Below, piece after piece: positions 10,212 through 20,389 of a stretch of DNA of 64,000 nt; position 1 is the first letter of the stretch, and every line of letters begins with the position of its first letter. A program made the position numbers and the translations under genes. The stretch spans positions 107,160 to 171,159 of the forward strand of contig WHVA01000225.1 in the NCBI GenBank assembly GCA_015179125.1, read 5' to 3'. This DNA comes from Gautieria morchelliformis. Taxonomy: Eukaryota; Basidiomycota; Agaricomycetes; Gomphales; Gomphaceae. The notes beneath the pieces are model-generated. The model was not told the DNA's origin and ran no database searches. It saw nothing but the letters and a program-made list of their open reading frames with translations.

Positions 10212-11669
10212 TCAAGGAACCCATGGTCCAGGCTTGGCAAGGTAGGCTGAGTGGAAGTCAGTCACAATCTCAGATGCATGTGTAGCAACTCTAGGTTATG
10301 GCAGGGAAGGTTCGTTGGAGGTTTTTAGAGAGCTAGAATCAAATACACTCTCTCAGTGAATTTGTTGTCACTGTTATATTAATAAAATACCTAGAATCAA
10401 ATACACTACATGATTTTCAGTCAACATGCTATGTAAATATGAAAGATACTACTCGCCTCTCTCAGTGAATTTGTTGTCACTGGGAGAGGAGTACTACTCT
10501 GTCTCAGAATGCATATACGTGCACCCGGCCCTTTAGCGCCCAAGGGCTCGCGCGAAGTCATTTCAAACTCCGCTGGGTGCAGCCGCTTGTGAAAATAGAA
10601 ATAACAGAATGAAATGGAGAGGTAGAGAGTGACTGGAAAATTTCGAAAATAAGCAGAGAAGTGAATGTATGGTACAAGAACAATGTGAGAAAGAATTGGA
10701 AACCATACAATAAATCGAATATATTATGCTTGATTTTGGTGCAGGAGCTTGTATGCACCCAACAGCATGGCTGAGCTCAGTCGCGAGGACCCATGATGTT
10801 TCCTCATTGGTACCCTTATAACCAGCCCATTGGACGAGGTACAGGAGGTTACAAGGTCTGCGGCGCCGGTCGATCTTGGAGTCAAGGATCTCGGAAATCT
10901 TGTACTCTGTCTTGCCGTCAATCTCGACTGGAGGCGGCGAGACTTAACCCGATTTGGGATGGTGTTCGGGGTCATGAGTTTGAGCATTGAGACATGGAAG
11001 ACCAGGTGGACTTCCCGAAGGTTGTCCGGAAGCCGTAGGATGTAAGCTCAGGATCCGGCCAGGCCAATGATCTCGAAGGGGCCAAGGTACTCTTCATCCA
11101 GCTTGTTGTCTGGAAGAACTGCGCTTTTACAAATGCTAAGGATCCAATTGTGAACTCGGGGGCAGGAGCACAATGCACGTCAGCCAAGACCTGGTACCGA
11201 GATTGAGTGGATTTGATTTGCTCTTTCACGGCAGCGTGAAGCTCGTCAAGGTCGACTGCAAAGTCTCGGGACCAAGAGGAAGCGAGGTCCCTTTCAGGGT
11301 GAACTGTCAAGTTCAGATTATAGCCTTTGTTGGCAAAGAACGGAGAGATGCCGGTAGTGGCGCTGGGAGCATTATTGTATGCAAACTTGGCAAGCGGGAG
11401 CAACTTGGACCAATTGTCTTGTTGGTAGTTGCAATACGCGTGGAGATATTGTTCGAGAGTTTGATTTACACATTCGGTTTGAGCATCACCTTCAGGGTGA
11501 TATCCGGAGGTAAAATGCAAGTTCATGTCGAGAGCTTTGCTGAGGGAATGGAAGAAGTGGGATACGAATTCCGAGCCTCCCGATGTCACATGGCTTGGGA
11601 CACCGTGCTTCGAGAACACATGCAAGGCAAACAGGCGGGATAGGTGGAAGTGATCGTGTCGTACGTCAG
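10212..11669 (-). pseudogene. integrase C-terminal half with chromodomain
   Basis: This is the end of the chromovirus pol. The catalytic integrase part begins near 11669 (TYDTIT, then HVFSKHGVPSHV) and runs through SEFVSHFF and the HPEGDAQTECVNQTLEQYL motif. The GPY/F-like region is at about 11000-11120. A chromodomain follows (EYKISEILDSK, LYLVQWAGYK, TSWV, about 10780-10925), which targets insertion to chromatin marks. The frame is interrupted at ELSHA by a solo LTR (10281-10764). It resumes at 10280 as SEIVTDFHSAYLAKPGP and stops at 10212-10214. Frameshifts separate several segments. The chromodomain identifies the element as a chromovirus. Confidence 0.88.
10281..10764 (-). repeat. solo LTR of the copia C family
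   Basis: The 484-bp LTR (TGTAGCAACT to CACCCAACA) has the TSD GCATG at 10276-10280 and 10765-10769. It matches the copia C LTRs at 56858 and 61503. It contains an internal duplication of about 100 bases: the segment CTCTCAGTGAATTTGTTGTC occurs at about 10350 and 10460. The insertion site is inside the chromodomain end of the chromovirus. Confidence 0.93.
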
Positions 11670-12696
11670 TGTCATGACCTGTCTATTTCCTTACCCCACT
11701 GTCTCTACGTTCCCCCTCATCACTCCCTAGCATCTTTGCCAGAGTTTGCCCCACCCTTCGACCATTCTTCCTCTACATTTGCTCCATTCGCTGTTCGCCC
11801 CATTCTCCGAACAGCTATTCGTTGCTCGCACATTTCGCCAGCAGGCATGCCATCAAATACGATCGATACCATTTACCCGGCGTGATGGTTCATCACTAAC
11901 CCCATCACCTTCTCAATCCAACCCCCTTTAGGTGTTCATATGGTCAGGATGCATTCGCGGGACGTCCTACCCGTAGGTCGTGTGGGATCAACCCAGCAGA
12001 CGAAGAGTCCATGCAGGGTGGTGTATATGTGTGCCCCAAGGCGTCTTTCCGTACATAGGTGCCTTCGCCCTCTTTCCTCTCCATTGTTTCATGTTCGCAC
12101 CCTTCTTTTGTTCTATTGTATGTTTAATCCATCTATCTGTATCATTACTGCGCACCCCTATCCAACCCTGATTCATGATGGCCTCTTTACTATTCGCTGT
12201 TACCACATGAGCATTTGCTATAAGTAGTTTACATTCGCATGTATATTCTCCAGTTCAATTATCATATGTCCATCTTGTGCAAACTTGACCTTGCTGTGAC
12301 TATCATCTTGAGTCTTCTCCTGTAGATTTCTATCTTCGACCAGAAGAGGACTTAGGCATCACTGGTGAGTTCTCATACTTCATCTTCGTTACCTTAGCCT
12401 TCGAACTATTTACTGTGCTGTCGGCGAAGGGCTCCGAAAGAGCACCTTCGCCGGCGAAGGGATTGTCACTACGTAGACAGCCCTTCCATGACACCTTGCA
12501 CGTTACATCGTCAAGTGCCACGGGCTATTTTGCTACGACTGTAGATAGGGCGAGCTCCATTTGGGAAGCCCTCTTATCTTGTGAACATTTATTGGTTCAC
12601 CTATTTGCCGAACGGCATACTTATTCGCACAAGTTATTTGGGCATTCGCTGTGTTCACTAATACACGATATTAATGCCTAAAAACCAATCTTGACA
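11670..12696 (-). repeat. solo LTR of the TGTCA family (1.0 kb), no TSD
   Basis: The repeat ends TGTCATGACC and CAATCTTGACA, matching copies at 30691, 42204 and 61894. It lies in minus orientation within the chromovirus pol. The flanks (GTCAG and GAGCC) are not a TSD. The pol sequence that should link RT to integrase is absent exactly here, so the LTR marks a deletion breakpoint. Confidence 0.88.
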
Positions 12697-13658
12697 GAGC
12701 CGTACTGGGTCCAGAAAGCTGTTTTCCACTCATCGCCTTCGGCGACTCAAACGAGATGGAATGCATGCTGAAGGTCAATTTTTGTGTAGATCCGAGCCTT
12801 TCGGGGTGCACCCAACAAGTCGGTAATTAATGGAAGTGGATAGCGATCTTTCTTCGTAATCTTGTTGAGTGCTCGGAAATCGACGCCAAGCCAAAGTTCA
12901 CCACTCTTCTTTTTGACAAAGAGGATGGGGGCTCTGTGCGAAGACTGAGTGGGCCAAATGTAACCCATATTCAGATGCTCATCTATGAATGCCCGGAGCG
13001 TGGCAAGCTCCAAGTTAGAGAGCGAATATAACGGAGGTTGAGGGGGCATAGCGCCGTCCTCCAGAGCGATCGTAGGGTCGGTGTGGAGCCAAGGTATCAG
13101 CTTTGGACTTGCTGAACACATCCATGAAGTCGTGATACTCCGGCGGGACATCCTTGAGGTCCATGGGTTCAGGTTTTGCAGAAGCCGAGTGGGCTGAAGC
13201 CTCGTTCTCAGGCATCACCAGATTTAGCTGGAAGCACTGGGAGCCCTCTAACTTGCAGGCATGGTAAAATGCCGCTGCGTTAAGGAGGGTAACCCGAGGA
13301 GCCTCCAGACTCGGGGGTGGCTTGGCCATTGCAGCGCGAGCTGAACCTGGCGGGGGGTCCACAGGACTGCCCGGAAGGGAAGTTCGGAAAGTAATACTGC
13401 CCAATACCCAGTCAATCAATGGATTGTAGCGGGTGAGCCAGTTGTGTCCGAGAACTACTGAAACAGACAAATCAAGGGGGGTGACATAAAAGTCTACGGA
13501 ATGGGTGTGACCATCAGGGAATTGGATAGGTAGCTCTACAGCTTCAGTAATTACCGAATTTGTACTACCATCGAATAAACGGAGTGGGATTGGGTCTACG
13601 GAACGAGCTTGGAGAGTGTATTTACAGACAAGGACAGATTCTATGAAGGAGGATAATC
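12697..13658 (-). pseudogene. protease end and reverse transcriptase N-half
   Basis: This is the middle of the chromovirus pol on the minus strand. The retropepsin C-terminus and linker (LGHNWLTRYNPLIDW, near 13440) are followed by the RT N-terminal half: the motif with LREFIDEHLNMGYI is replaced here by LRAFIDEHLNMGYIWP, then APILFVKKK, GVDFRALNKITKKDRYPLP and DLQHAFH. The frame breaks near 12747, but RT sequence continues in another frame as EGDEWKTAFWTQYGS up to 12697. The catalytic YVDD region and RNase H are lost at the LTR junction. Confidence 0.88.
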
Positions 13659-14137
13659 ATAATGGTTATGTAATACAGCATATATGAGTATATAATATAT
13701 ATTATAAGAGTATTAATAACAACATATAGGAATATATAGTAGTATTTATAAGGAGAATAATAGATGTTATTAGAATATTCTGTATATGTTTAAACATCTC
13801 GGAAATATATATATACATATGAGAGAGTATCTGAATACAAGATAGAATAACAGATAGTTGGATAGATACTTCTAATAGAGATGAGTAGGAGTATTAGTAT
13901 AAATAGTTATAATGATACAGTGTATCTTAAAAGTGGGTAGAAAAAGTAAGAAGAGGCGTAAAAATAAGAAGAGGTGTTCTCGTCGGTGGAGCCGCCGCTC
14001 GGGGAGGGACACAAAGGTAAATTTATTTATATCCCAACAATAAGATTGGCATGTACTTTCATCCTCTTTTTTTCTATAATCTGAGACTAAAATGGGTGAA
14101 TCTACAGGTAATAAAAAGTTGTGAGCATCCGCCGAAA
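13659..14137. mobile_element. AT-rich 0.48-kb insertion in the protease
   Basis: The protease motif ALIDSGSTHCF (near 14140) is separated from its continuation (ESVLVCKYTLQ, near 13640) by about 480 bp of AT-rich sequence. The insert is full of TATATA runs (13680-13900). Its ends are weakly inverted (GGCGGATGCTC versus GGAGGATAATC on minus) and a TTC triplet may be the TSD. The boundaries are accurate to a few bases only. It is probably a small non-autonomous DNA element, class unknown. Confidence 0.55.
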
Positions 14138-15675
14138 CAATGGGTAGAGCCAGAATCTATTAATGCTTTAAAATTTTGGTTCGGGACAAGAGATGAGGAC
14201 AAACTAATTACAAGAGAGTTCGGAGAAAAGAGAGAAGAAGCGTTGAGTCTTACCTCCCCTACTGTGCAAGTTGAGTCAACGCGACCCTCAGTTTGCATGG
14301 AGGTCAGAGGGTCGCTGATTATCTTTTTGCACCCGAAGCCGAAGATTCGGCTTTGTTGTTGGATGTCTTCCCATCAGAAGCCGATGCAGGCTGAGCCAAC
14401 GTGGCTTTTGGGCAGTCTTTCGCATGGTGACCGCTCTGCGCGCATACTAGGCAGAGATTGTTGTCCATGCGACGCTGGCGTTCTTCAGGCGTGAGTTTGC
14501 CATCCTTGCCAAGCTTGTTAGCCTAGTCGGTTTTTTTCTGACCCTCAGACACGTTCCCCTTGTGCTTGTCCTTGCCTTTGCCTTGGTTGTTATTCCCGGC
14601 ATTGGTGTTGGAGTTGCCAGAACTTTGACCCTGATGTCAGTCATTGCTCGGTTTTGGTTGGACTTGTCCTTGGCCTCGTGTTTGAGTGCGGTTTGAGTCT
14701 CGCAAGAGGCTTCGTTGTGGCGTTCCCAATACCTTTGGTCGATTTTCTGGACCAGATCTCGGAGGTCATCAAGGGATCGGGGTTTGTTGAAATGTACCAT
14801 TTCGTCTTTGATTCACTTCGGCAGAGAAAGGTATGCTTGGCGATGCAAAGCCGAATCATTGTGCTGGAGCATGGATGCAAGTCTGTAGAAATCAACAAAA
14901 AACCAAGTTGCCTTGTGACTGTCCTTCATGATGAGGTTTTCGAGCTCTACATCGGCATTGGCAACCTGGTTGTAGGGGCCGAAGTTCAGGTAAAGCTCTT
15001 CCATGAAGATGCCATAGTCCAAGGCCCAGAGGGGCTCATTAACGGGGTCGTCAGTGAGGAAAGGCTCGAAATAATCAAGAGCCGTCCCTTTGAGGAAGGA
15101 CAGGACATAGTTCACTTTTGCAGAACCATCTCGGAAAGCTTGGGGTTTGGCACGGAAATTCAACATGCACTGGAGAAGGAAACCTCGGAGTTTCTTTGGG
15201 TCCGAACCGTCAAATTGGTCAGGTTCCCGAAGTTTCGCCTTTGAATCGGCACAGTCTCCTCAGCCGAGTCCATTGTCGGCAAGCTTTTCCAAGCCGTGAG
15301 CATATGGCGCCCAACCTGTTCCTCGCCGTCTGCCTCTGCATTCAGGTTGGGGTTCGGTCTCAGGGCCTCTGCGTTGGGATCGGAGTTGTGCTCAGAACCG
15401 GAGTTGTTGCCACCATGACTACCGTCTCCGGGGTCGCTAGGGTCAGGGGACTCACCGCGGGGATCCTCAGGAACCTCGCTGATATGCCCGTGACCGACAC
15501 CTATGACTTGGTGTCGAGACAAGTTCGAAGACGGAGGGGGGTTGTCATAGTGGTGACAGAACGGGGGGTTTTCAGGGTGGTGTGAAGCACTTCGTGCACA
15601 GCAGGCCTCTATGGTCGGGCTGACGTGGCTACCGTGGGCACGGGTGTAAGATCTAGTGATAGGCATATTGAACAA
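14138..15675 (-). pseudogene. gag and start of protease, chromovirus copy 2
   Basis: Gag starts at ATG 15675 (MFNMPITRSYTRA), just inside the 5' LTR. The N-terminal acidic region (15675-15160) is followed by the capsid-like part (15166-14813, with FLKGTALDYFEPFL and FMEELYLNFGP). Next come a basic linker and a CCHC zinc knuckle (CLVCAQSGHHAKDC near 14440). The retropepsin active site DSGSTHC is near 14150. Frameshifts split the region into at least four segments, so no full Gag can be made. The order is standard for a chromovirus, and the sequence agrees with copy 1 at 1-685. Confidence 0.87.
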
Positions 15676-15700
15676 CTGTGTGTGGAGAGTTCTGATATAC

Positions 15701-16176
15701 TGTTAAGAATGTAAGTTGTACTTAAGACTTAACCCGAAGGCCAAGCCGAGGTTAGCTGAAGTTTGGGAAACAGGGGGCTTGGCTTCAACTTCATAGTTGT
15801 GCACGCTACAGTGTTCCACCCTAATTTCCGGAAATGGATTCCAGAATGGACCTGGCTATAAGCTGAGGTTTGGAACGAGGTCAGACAGAGAAGCGGAAAG
15901 ATACGAGGAATCTAAGTCGATATCAGAACTGAGGAATTAGCATACATGATGACAGGGGGTTTATATACTAATTGCAAGGAACGGAAAGAGGGCATCAATG
16001 CCCGTATCGAGCAGGAAGCAGGGTCGACGGGTGATCATCAAAAATGGAACAGGACTATCTAGGAAAGGGGATCAGGGTGAATGATGAACCGATTGGAAAC
16101 TCGAGTTAAGCTGAGGATTCCCGAGCGAGAACCGACGCCAAGACCTCAGGTCTGGACTCGGGAACGGGTCTTAGCA
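15701..16176 (-). repeat. 5' LTR of chromovirus copy 2
   Basis: The 476-bp LTR runs TGTTAAGAATG to GTCTTAGCA on the plus strand. The internal side carries a GTATATCAGAACTC primer-site-like sequence (minus strand), near to the initiator tRNA-Met complement. Confidence 0.92.
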
Positions 16177-16310
16177 GACTCTATTACTCGGACCCACCGG
16201 ACTCGCCTCTCAGCACAGCAAGACCTTATGTCCAGCCCTCCTTGTAGTTTCATTGTCAGATATGTTTCCTGACCCCTTGTTCTTTTGTCATTGTTTTACC
16301 CTACCCTGAA

Positions 16311-16737
16311 TAGTGTTCTGCAAAGCTCGGCTTAGGCCGCAGCTAAGCCAGGCCGAGCCAGGCCAAAGCCGTCCTGAGGCCGGGAGCTAGGGCTCGGCCT
16401 GAGTTTTGTAGAGCCTGAGCTGAGCCGTCAAGCCGTGGCTCAAGCGCTCACCGGTTTTGTGCGACTCGGGTAACTATGGGATTCAGCCGTGTCATCTTCG
16501 CATGGGCTGAATTAAATAAGGAAGGTCCGGAGGTCCCTCAGGTGGTCTAGACACCTTTCCAAGGAATATTTGAGTATGTAGAATACAACTAGTTACTTAA
16601 AAGTACGTATAATTTTGAGTTTGGCATTGCATCCCCTCAAACGATGTTCCCACTCACAAGCCCCGGCCCAGGCTGAGCCGAGCCGAAGCCGAGCCGAAGC
16701 CACGGCTTTTGAGCCGAGCTGGGTTTGCAGAACACTA
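16311..16737. mobile_element. hAT-type MITE
   Basis: This 427-bp non-coding element has perfect termini TAGTGTTCTGCAAA and TTTGCAGAACACTA. Its 8-bp TSD is ACCCTGAA (16303-16310 and 16738-16745). Subterminal GCCGAGCC/GGCTCGGC repeats resemble those of the hAT at 2987. It sits inside LTR X. Confidence 0.93.
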
Positions 16738-17190
16738 ACCCTGAACCCCCTTGTAGTCCCCTTGTTCCCAATTAGTTAGTTACCCATAGGTCTATCCAAC
16801 TTCCACTCTCTCCAGAATTTGCTTAGTACTACACCATTACATGTTGTCTCAGCTCTTTGTATAAAAGCCTCTCATGTATGTCTGTTATTCTGCAATCAGA
16901 TAATTGCCTTCGATATGTGATTTCCTTCATTTTATCTCCTGTTCTTAGCACAGCGAGTTTTGCAAGACCTCTGCCTCTCTGCCTTCCGCCTTCCGCCTCT
17001 GTTCCAACTAAAGTTCCGACTTCTGTTTAGTTTGATACTTTCTGACTTCCGACTCGCGATCCGAAATACTTAGGACAATAGTTCATTCGGGGTGCAACAT
17101 ATAAGTTGACGCCGTTGTCCTTTCTAGTTCCTACTTGCGGAAATCTTGATACGTAACATACCATGAGAATGCCTTTGGTTATACATTGCA

Positions 17191-17579
17191 GGCATATAAA
17201 AGTTTTTTTGTCTGAAAAACTGTTCAAAAAACTGTAAGGATATTCCAAATATTTTTAGTGTTTTTAATGTAAAAAAACTATAATCACATTTTGTGTTTTT
17301 ATTAGAATTTGTTGAGCAAGAAAACTGTAAAAAAAATCAATGTTTTTTTCAGGGTTTTTTATGGGTTTCTTTGTGTTTTCACAAAGAAACTTTTAAAAAG
17401 ACATAAAAAACCCTGCAAAAAACTTTAAACCTTTTTACAATTTTCTTGCTCAACAAATTCTAACAAAAACACAAAATTATGTTAACGCTTTTTTACATTA
17501 AAAACACTAAAAAAAATTGGAATATCTTCACAGTTTTTTGAACAGTTTTTCAGACCAGAAAATTTTTAAATGTCTCCAG
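17191..17579. mobile_element. fold-back element, TGCA family, copy i
   Basis: The 389-bp element is almost entirely one inverted repeat. The arms read GGCATATAAAAG ... and the complement of CTGGAGACATTT, and meet at TTTCTTTGTG/TTTTCACAAAGAAA (about 17382). It is AT-rich and has no coding capacity. The left flank is TGCA (17187-17190); the right flank has drifted to TGAT. It inserted just after LTR X. Confidence 0.88.
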
Positions 17580-17583
17580 TGAT

Positions 17584-18036
17584 ACATAACTACAGCATAC
17601 ATGTGAGAGGTTTGAAAAAGCCAGTGCGTTTGAAAAGCCCCAGCTAACTTTATTCAAAAGCTTGCTGAGAGGTTCCACACATGGCTCCTACAGACCGGTG
17701 TGGACTCCCCTCTAAACACACTCAGCGCCAGGCCGTCACAACCTCATTTTCAAACGGCGGTGTACCTCTCGAACGAGGCCGTATTAGTTGAGGACTATAC
17801 ACCACCTGTCGCCACCTAAATAGCAAGCGATGGTGTAAGGTATGTACAGGCGCATTAAGTGCCGGCCGCAGTTGCTGCAGTGCATTGCCACTGTGAGGCG
17901 GGCGGTTCACACATGGCGCCCGCCGCCGGGTTCCTGACTTCTTGTGGGGATGTCAAGTACTGTGCCTGTATATGGTGAATGACTCGTAGGTTGCTCACAC
18001 ACTCTCAGTATATCCACAAAGGTGCAGCAGAACGCA
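17584..18036. other. upstream region of the duplicated-domain gene
   Basis: This is a non-coding stretch before ATG 18037. It contains no clear TATA box within 60 bases of the start. Some CpG-rich sequence (17720-17930) contrasts with the transposon to its left. Confidence 0.35.
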
Positions 18037-19281
18037 ATGATAAGTTTTGCCTCTCCGCCCCGCCCAAGTAGCCCATCTTCCGTTGACTCCATACCATCGG
18101 GAACGGATAGCTCCCTAAGCTTTGCCTGGGGGCCTGGCGCACTTGCTGGGAGGTTTCTGACATGGCTAGGTGGATCGTTCCTCAATGGTGCTGCCGTCGT
18201 CGGCGTAACTGGACGGCTTTCTGCCATCAAACAAACCGTGCGGGAGAAACCACAGTTATTCCAAGACTTCCCACCATCTCCTGGCGAGAGCCGTGAGGTG
18301 CGACGTATATACGACGATTTGGAAGAAGTATGCAGGTAATTCATATTCTCAAGGCGACTCTATTCACACAATGAGCTGTCGTGACAGGCAAGAACTAATT
18401 CCGTTGGCTATCAGACGAAAGGCCGCTAGGTTTGTACTTGAAATTGCATTTCTGGTGTACCTAAACCAGTTCGATACGTCAGCGGAGCTCTCAGGTGCCT
18501 TATTGTCTAGGCCAAGAGACGGTGAGTGTATATCACTATTTAAGTTTTCTGTATAGCATACTTATATTTATTGCATTCCCTGAAGCTAATCTAGAGGATC
18601 CTTGGGACAGATGGAGCATGTTGCTAAGTCTTAGCAGTCTTTCGACCTTCAGCAGGCTGAGGGGTGGCACTACCACCTTCCCTCAGCTTCCTCGCAACGT
18701 TTCGACCGCCAATAGCATTGGAGTCACCTCAACTGTGCCTACCACGACTTCCACCACGCACCGCACTACATCTTCTGGCTTTTTATCGGAAGCTCGCACA
18801 TCTGTCACGTCATTTTTTGGCCCGGGGAGCACCATTCAAAAAACCATATTGGCCGCAGAGTTCCGAGTTGTCCGAGTTAATATGCGTAGGATGTTGTCAC
18901 GGATTAAGAGGACTATTCGTCGACAACCATTCATTTTCTTGGGCCCCCAAGGGATTAAAGCGATACAGGAAGTTGACTATATATATAATCGGCTCCAGGA
19001 TCTTAGTCGGTGCGTCGTGAGCATGCGCTACGTTCATCTGATAGCTCATCAAGTTACCGTTGCCGCGATACAGATTTCCGAGTGATTTGCCTAACATCCA
19101 ACGCAAGGTAGAGCGATTGGTCCTTGAGATTTCTGTTCTCATCCTTGGTCCAAGTGAAATTATCACTCTGAAAGGTTTTCCACACACCTGGGATTCTGGG
19201 ATAACATTGACTCACATAAATGTGACACCGAATGACAGAAACCAGTCGCAATCGCACTGGCTTATCTCGCATGTGGATTGA
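18037..19281 (+). CDS. unrecognised protein with duplicated domain (354 aa)
   Basis: I do not recognise the family. A four-exon model fits perfectly: exons 18037-18335, 18388-18521, 18586-19009 and 19074-19281, with introns of 52, 64 and 64 bases, all GT-AG. The frame is continuous for 355 codons including the stop. The protein starts with a Ser/Pro-rich tail. Repeat 1 (about residues 60-125: RLSAIKQTVREKP ... YDDLEEVC-R ... RKAARFVLEIAFLVYL) is followed by a Ser/Thr-rich linker. Repeat 2 (about residues 246-310: MLSRIKRTIRRQP ... YNRLQDLS-R ... RKVERLVLEISVLIL) follows, with a short C-terminus. Introns 1 and 3 fall at the same place in each repeat and both are phase 2, so the domain was duplicated together with its intron. 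The repeats look helical and amphipathic; no catalytic motif was seen. The intact frame argues for a live host gene, though an uncatalogued element gene is possible. Confidence 0.78.
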
Positions 19282-20083
19282 GTTGGTCAGTCAAGCGTAT
19301 ATTCATCCTCTCCTGTGTGTGCGACCTCTGCCGAGCGCAGTAAACGGCTCCGAGGCACCACGACCCCCGGCATCCTCACCTGACGGTCCCTCGGGGTGGT
19401 GAACGAGTCGTACACGTTAAATTCATTCACAACGGCGAAATGACTCCTCAGAGCGGCTCGTCTGAAATAGGGTACGTTTTGCTTGCTTTTAGAGAACGGC
19501 CCAGACCTCAGACGCCACGAACCCACAGGTCCCGGATACATGGGTACGTATGTGGATGCCATGGAGGCGTTCAATCGAAAAAAAAAAAAAAAAAAAACCC
19601 TTGTAACCCGCGTTTTATACCCCTGCCTTTTATATCCGTTGCATTGTTGCTGCCAGTGTGTTACTAGATCCTGTAGCGGCGCTTCAGCGCCAGTCCCCGA
19701 CTCCTTTACGGGAACGACATTCTTCATATGGCGTGACTGTTGACAACCATCGGTCCGGAGTTGAATCCGGCGTAGCATTTCAACGATGAATGAATTGATG
19801 TAAGAAAATAGGAGGAATGTCAGTCGCACAATTTCTTAACTCAACGTCGACGCCCGTTCAGTGGATTCAGAGACACATAGGGACCTCTTTTGCGGAGGTG
19901 CCGTTTTGGCAGTGACACCACCTTGCCCGCTTGAGGAGTGGGTGTGGGTGTCTGCGGGGGGAGGGATGAATCGGAAGGGGTCGGTTCAAGTGGAACCCGT
20001 GGACTTGTAGCTTCGGTCGTCGTCACAGGTGAAGTCGGGATGGTTGAAGCCGCCTTGTACCCGCCACACACAAGGCCGCCACG
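19282..20083. other. intergenic, with 21-base A run
   Basis: No supported gene is present. A run of about 21 A lies at 19579-19600, and a 180-codon minus-strand open frame crosses it as poly-Phe, which I judge a chance frame. The sequence becomes CpG-rich toward 20080. Confidence 0.35.
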
Positions 20084-20389
20084 ATGTTGTCATCTCCGAT
20101 CACGCCTTCGTCGCCACCCGCAGCCGAGGTCGTCGCTTACGCTCGCGCACGTAAAATGCGCACCCTTGATTGGGCCTGCGCCGCTGCTCGTTTCGCGAAG
20201 GTGTCGCGTCAGCCAAGGAAGTTGATAACTTTTGCCGGCCGTCTCGGTCCTCCTGGACCTGCAGTTTCGCTCTCGGAGAAAACCATGGCTGCACGTGAAC
20301 GAGAATACGAAGAGGCGACTGCCATGACGGAGGATGAAGCAGAATTAATCCCGTCGAGTATGCATGTCAGGCCCCATAAGAGCAAGTGA
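20084..20389 (+). CDS. small hypothetical protein (101 aa)
   Basis: A single open frame starts at an ATG in a favourable context (GCCGCCACGATGT) and ends in TGA at 20387-20389. The product is basic in the middle (ARARKMRTLDWACAAARFAK, RQPRKLITFAGRLGPP) and acidic at the end (EEATAMTEDEAEL). No family is recognised, there is no signal peptide and no intron is needed. The region is GC-rich, where chance frames are common, so coding is only a possibility. It could also be one exon of a longer gene. Confidence 0.3.
   Translation: MLSSPITPSSPPAAEVVAYARARKMRTLDWACAAARFAKVSRQPRKLITFAGRLGPPGPAVSLSEKTMAAREREYEEATAMTEDEAELIPSSMHVRPHKSK

Larger units (their letters stand above)
7559..16176 (-). mobile_element. 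Ty3/gypsy chromovirus, copy 2, nested and decayed
   Basis: This minus-strand element is flanked by the TSD GACTC (7554-7558 and 16177-16181). Element order is 5' LTR 15701-16176, gag, protease, RT, integrase with chromodomain, a tail-to-tail plus-strand ORF, polypurine tract (TAAGGGGGAGGT read on minus, 8033-8046) and 3' LTR 7559-8032. The LTRs differ at many sites, mainly C/T changes, so the insertion is old. Later insertions are a hAT derivative 9251-9927, a solo copia LTR 10281-10764, a 1-kb solo LTR 11670-12696 and an AT-rich insert of about 13659-14137. About half of RT, all RNase H and the integrase N-terminus are missing. Confidence 0.93.
7451..17158 (+). repeat. solo LTR, family X, split by later insertions
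   Basis: The LTR starts TGTTACGACC at 7451 and ends ATACGTAACA at 17158. Its 5-bp TSD is TACCA (7446-7450 and 17159-17163). The LTR itself is only about 650 bp (7451-7558, 16177-16310 and 16746-17158). It was split by the chromovirus and by a hAT MITE. A TATAAAAG box at about 16861 supports plus orientation. The TSD proves a solo LTR rather than a fragment. A second, truncated copy lies in reverse at 54416-54747. Confidence 0.9.

Noticed and set aside
10774-11643. Plus-strand frames opposite the integrase
   Set aside because: The minus strand carries clear integrase and chromodomain motifs, so the plus frames are shadows.
19287-19829. 180-codon open frame on the minus strand next to the duplicated-domain gene
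   Set aside because: It crosses a 21-base A run as poly-Phe, has no motif or intron signals, and about one open frame of this length is expected by chance in 64 kb.
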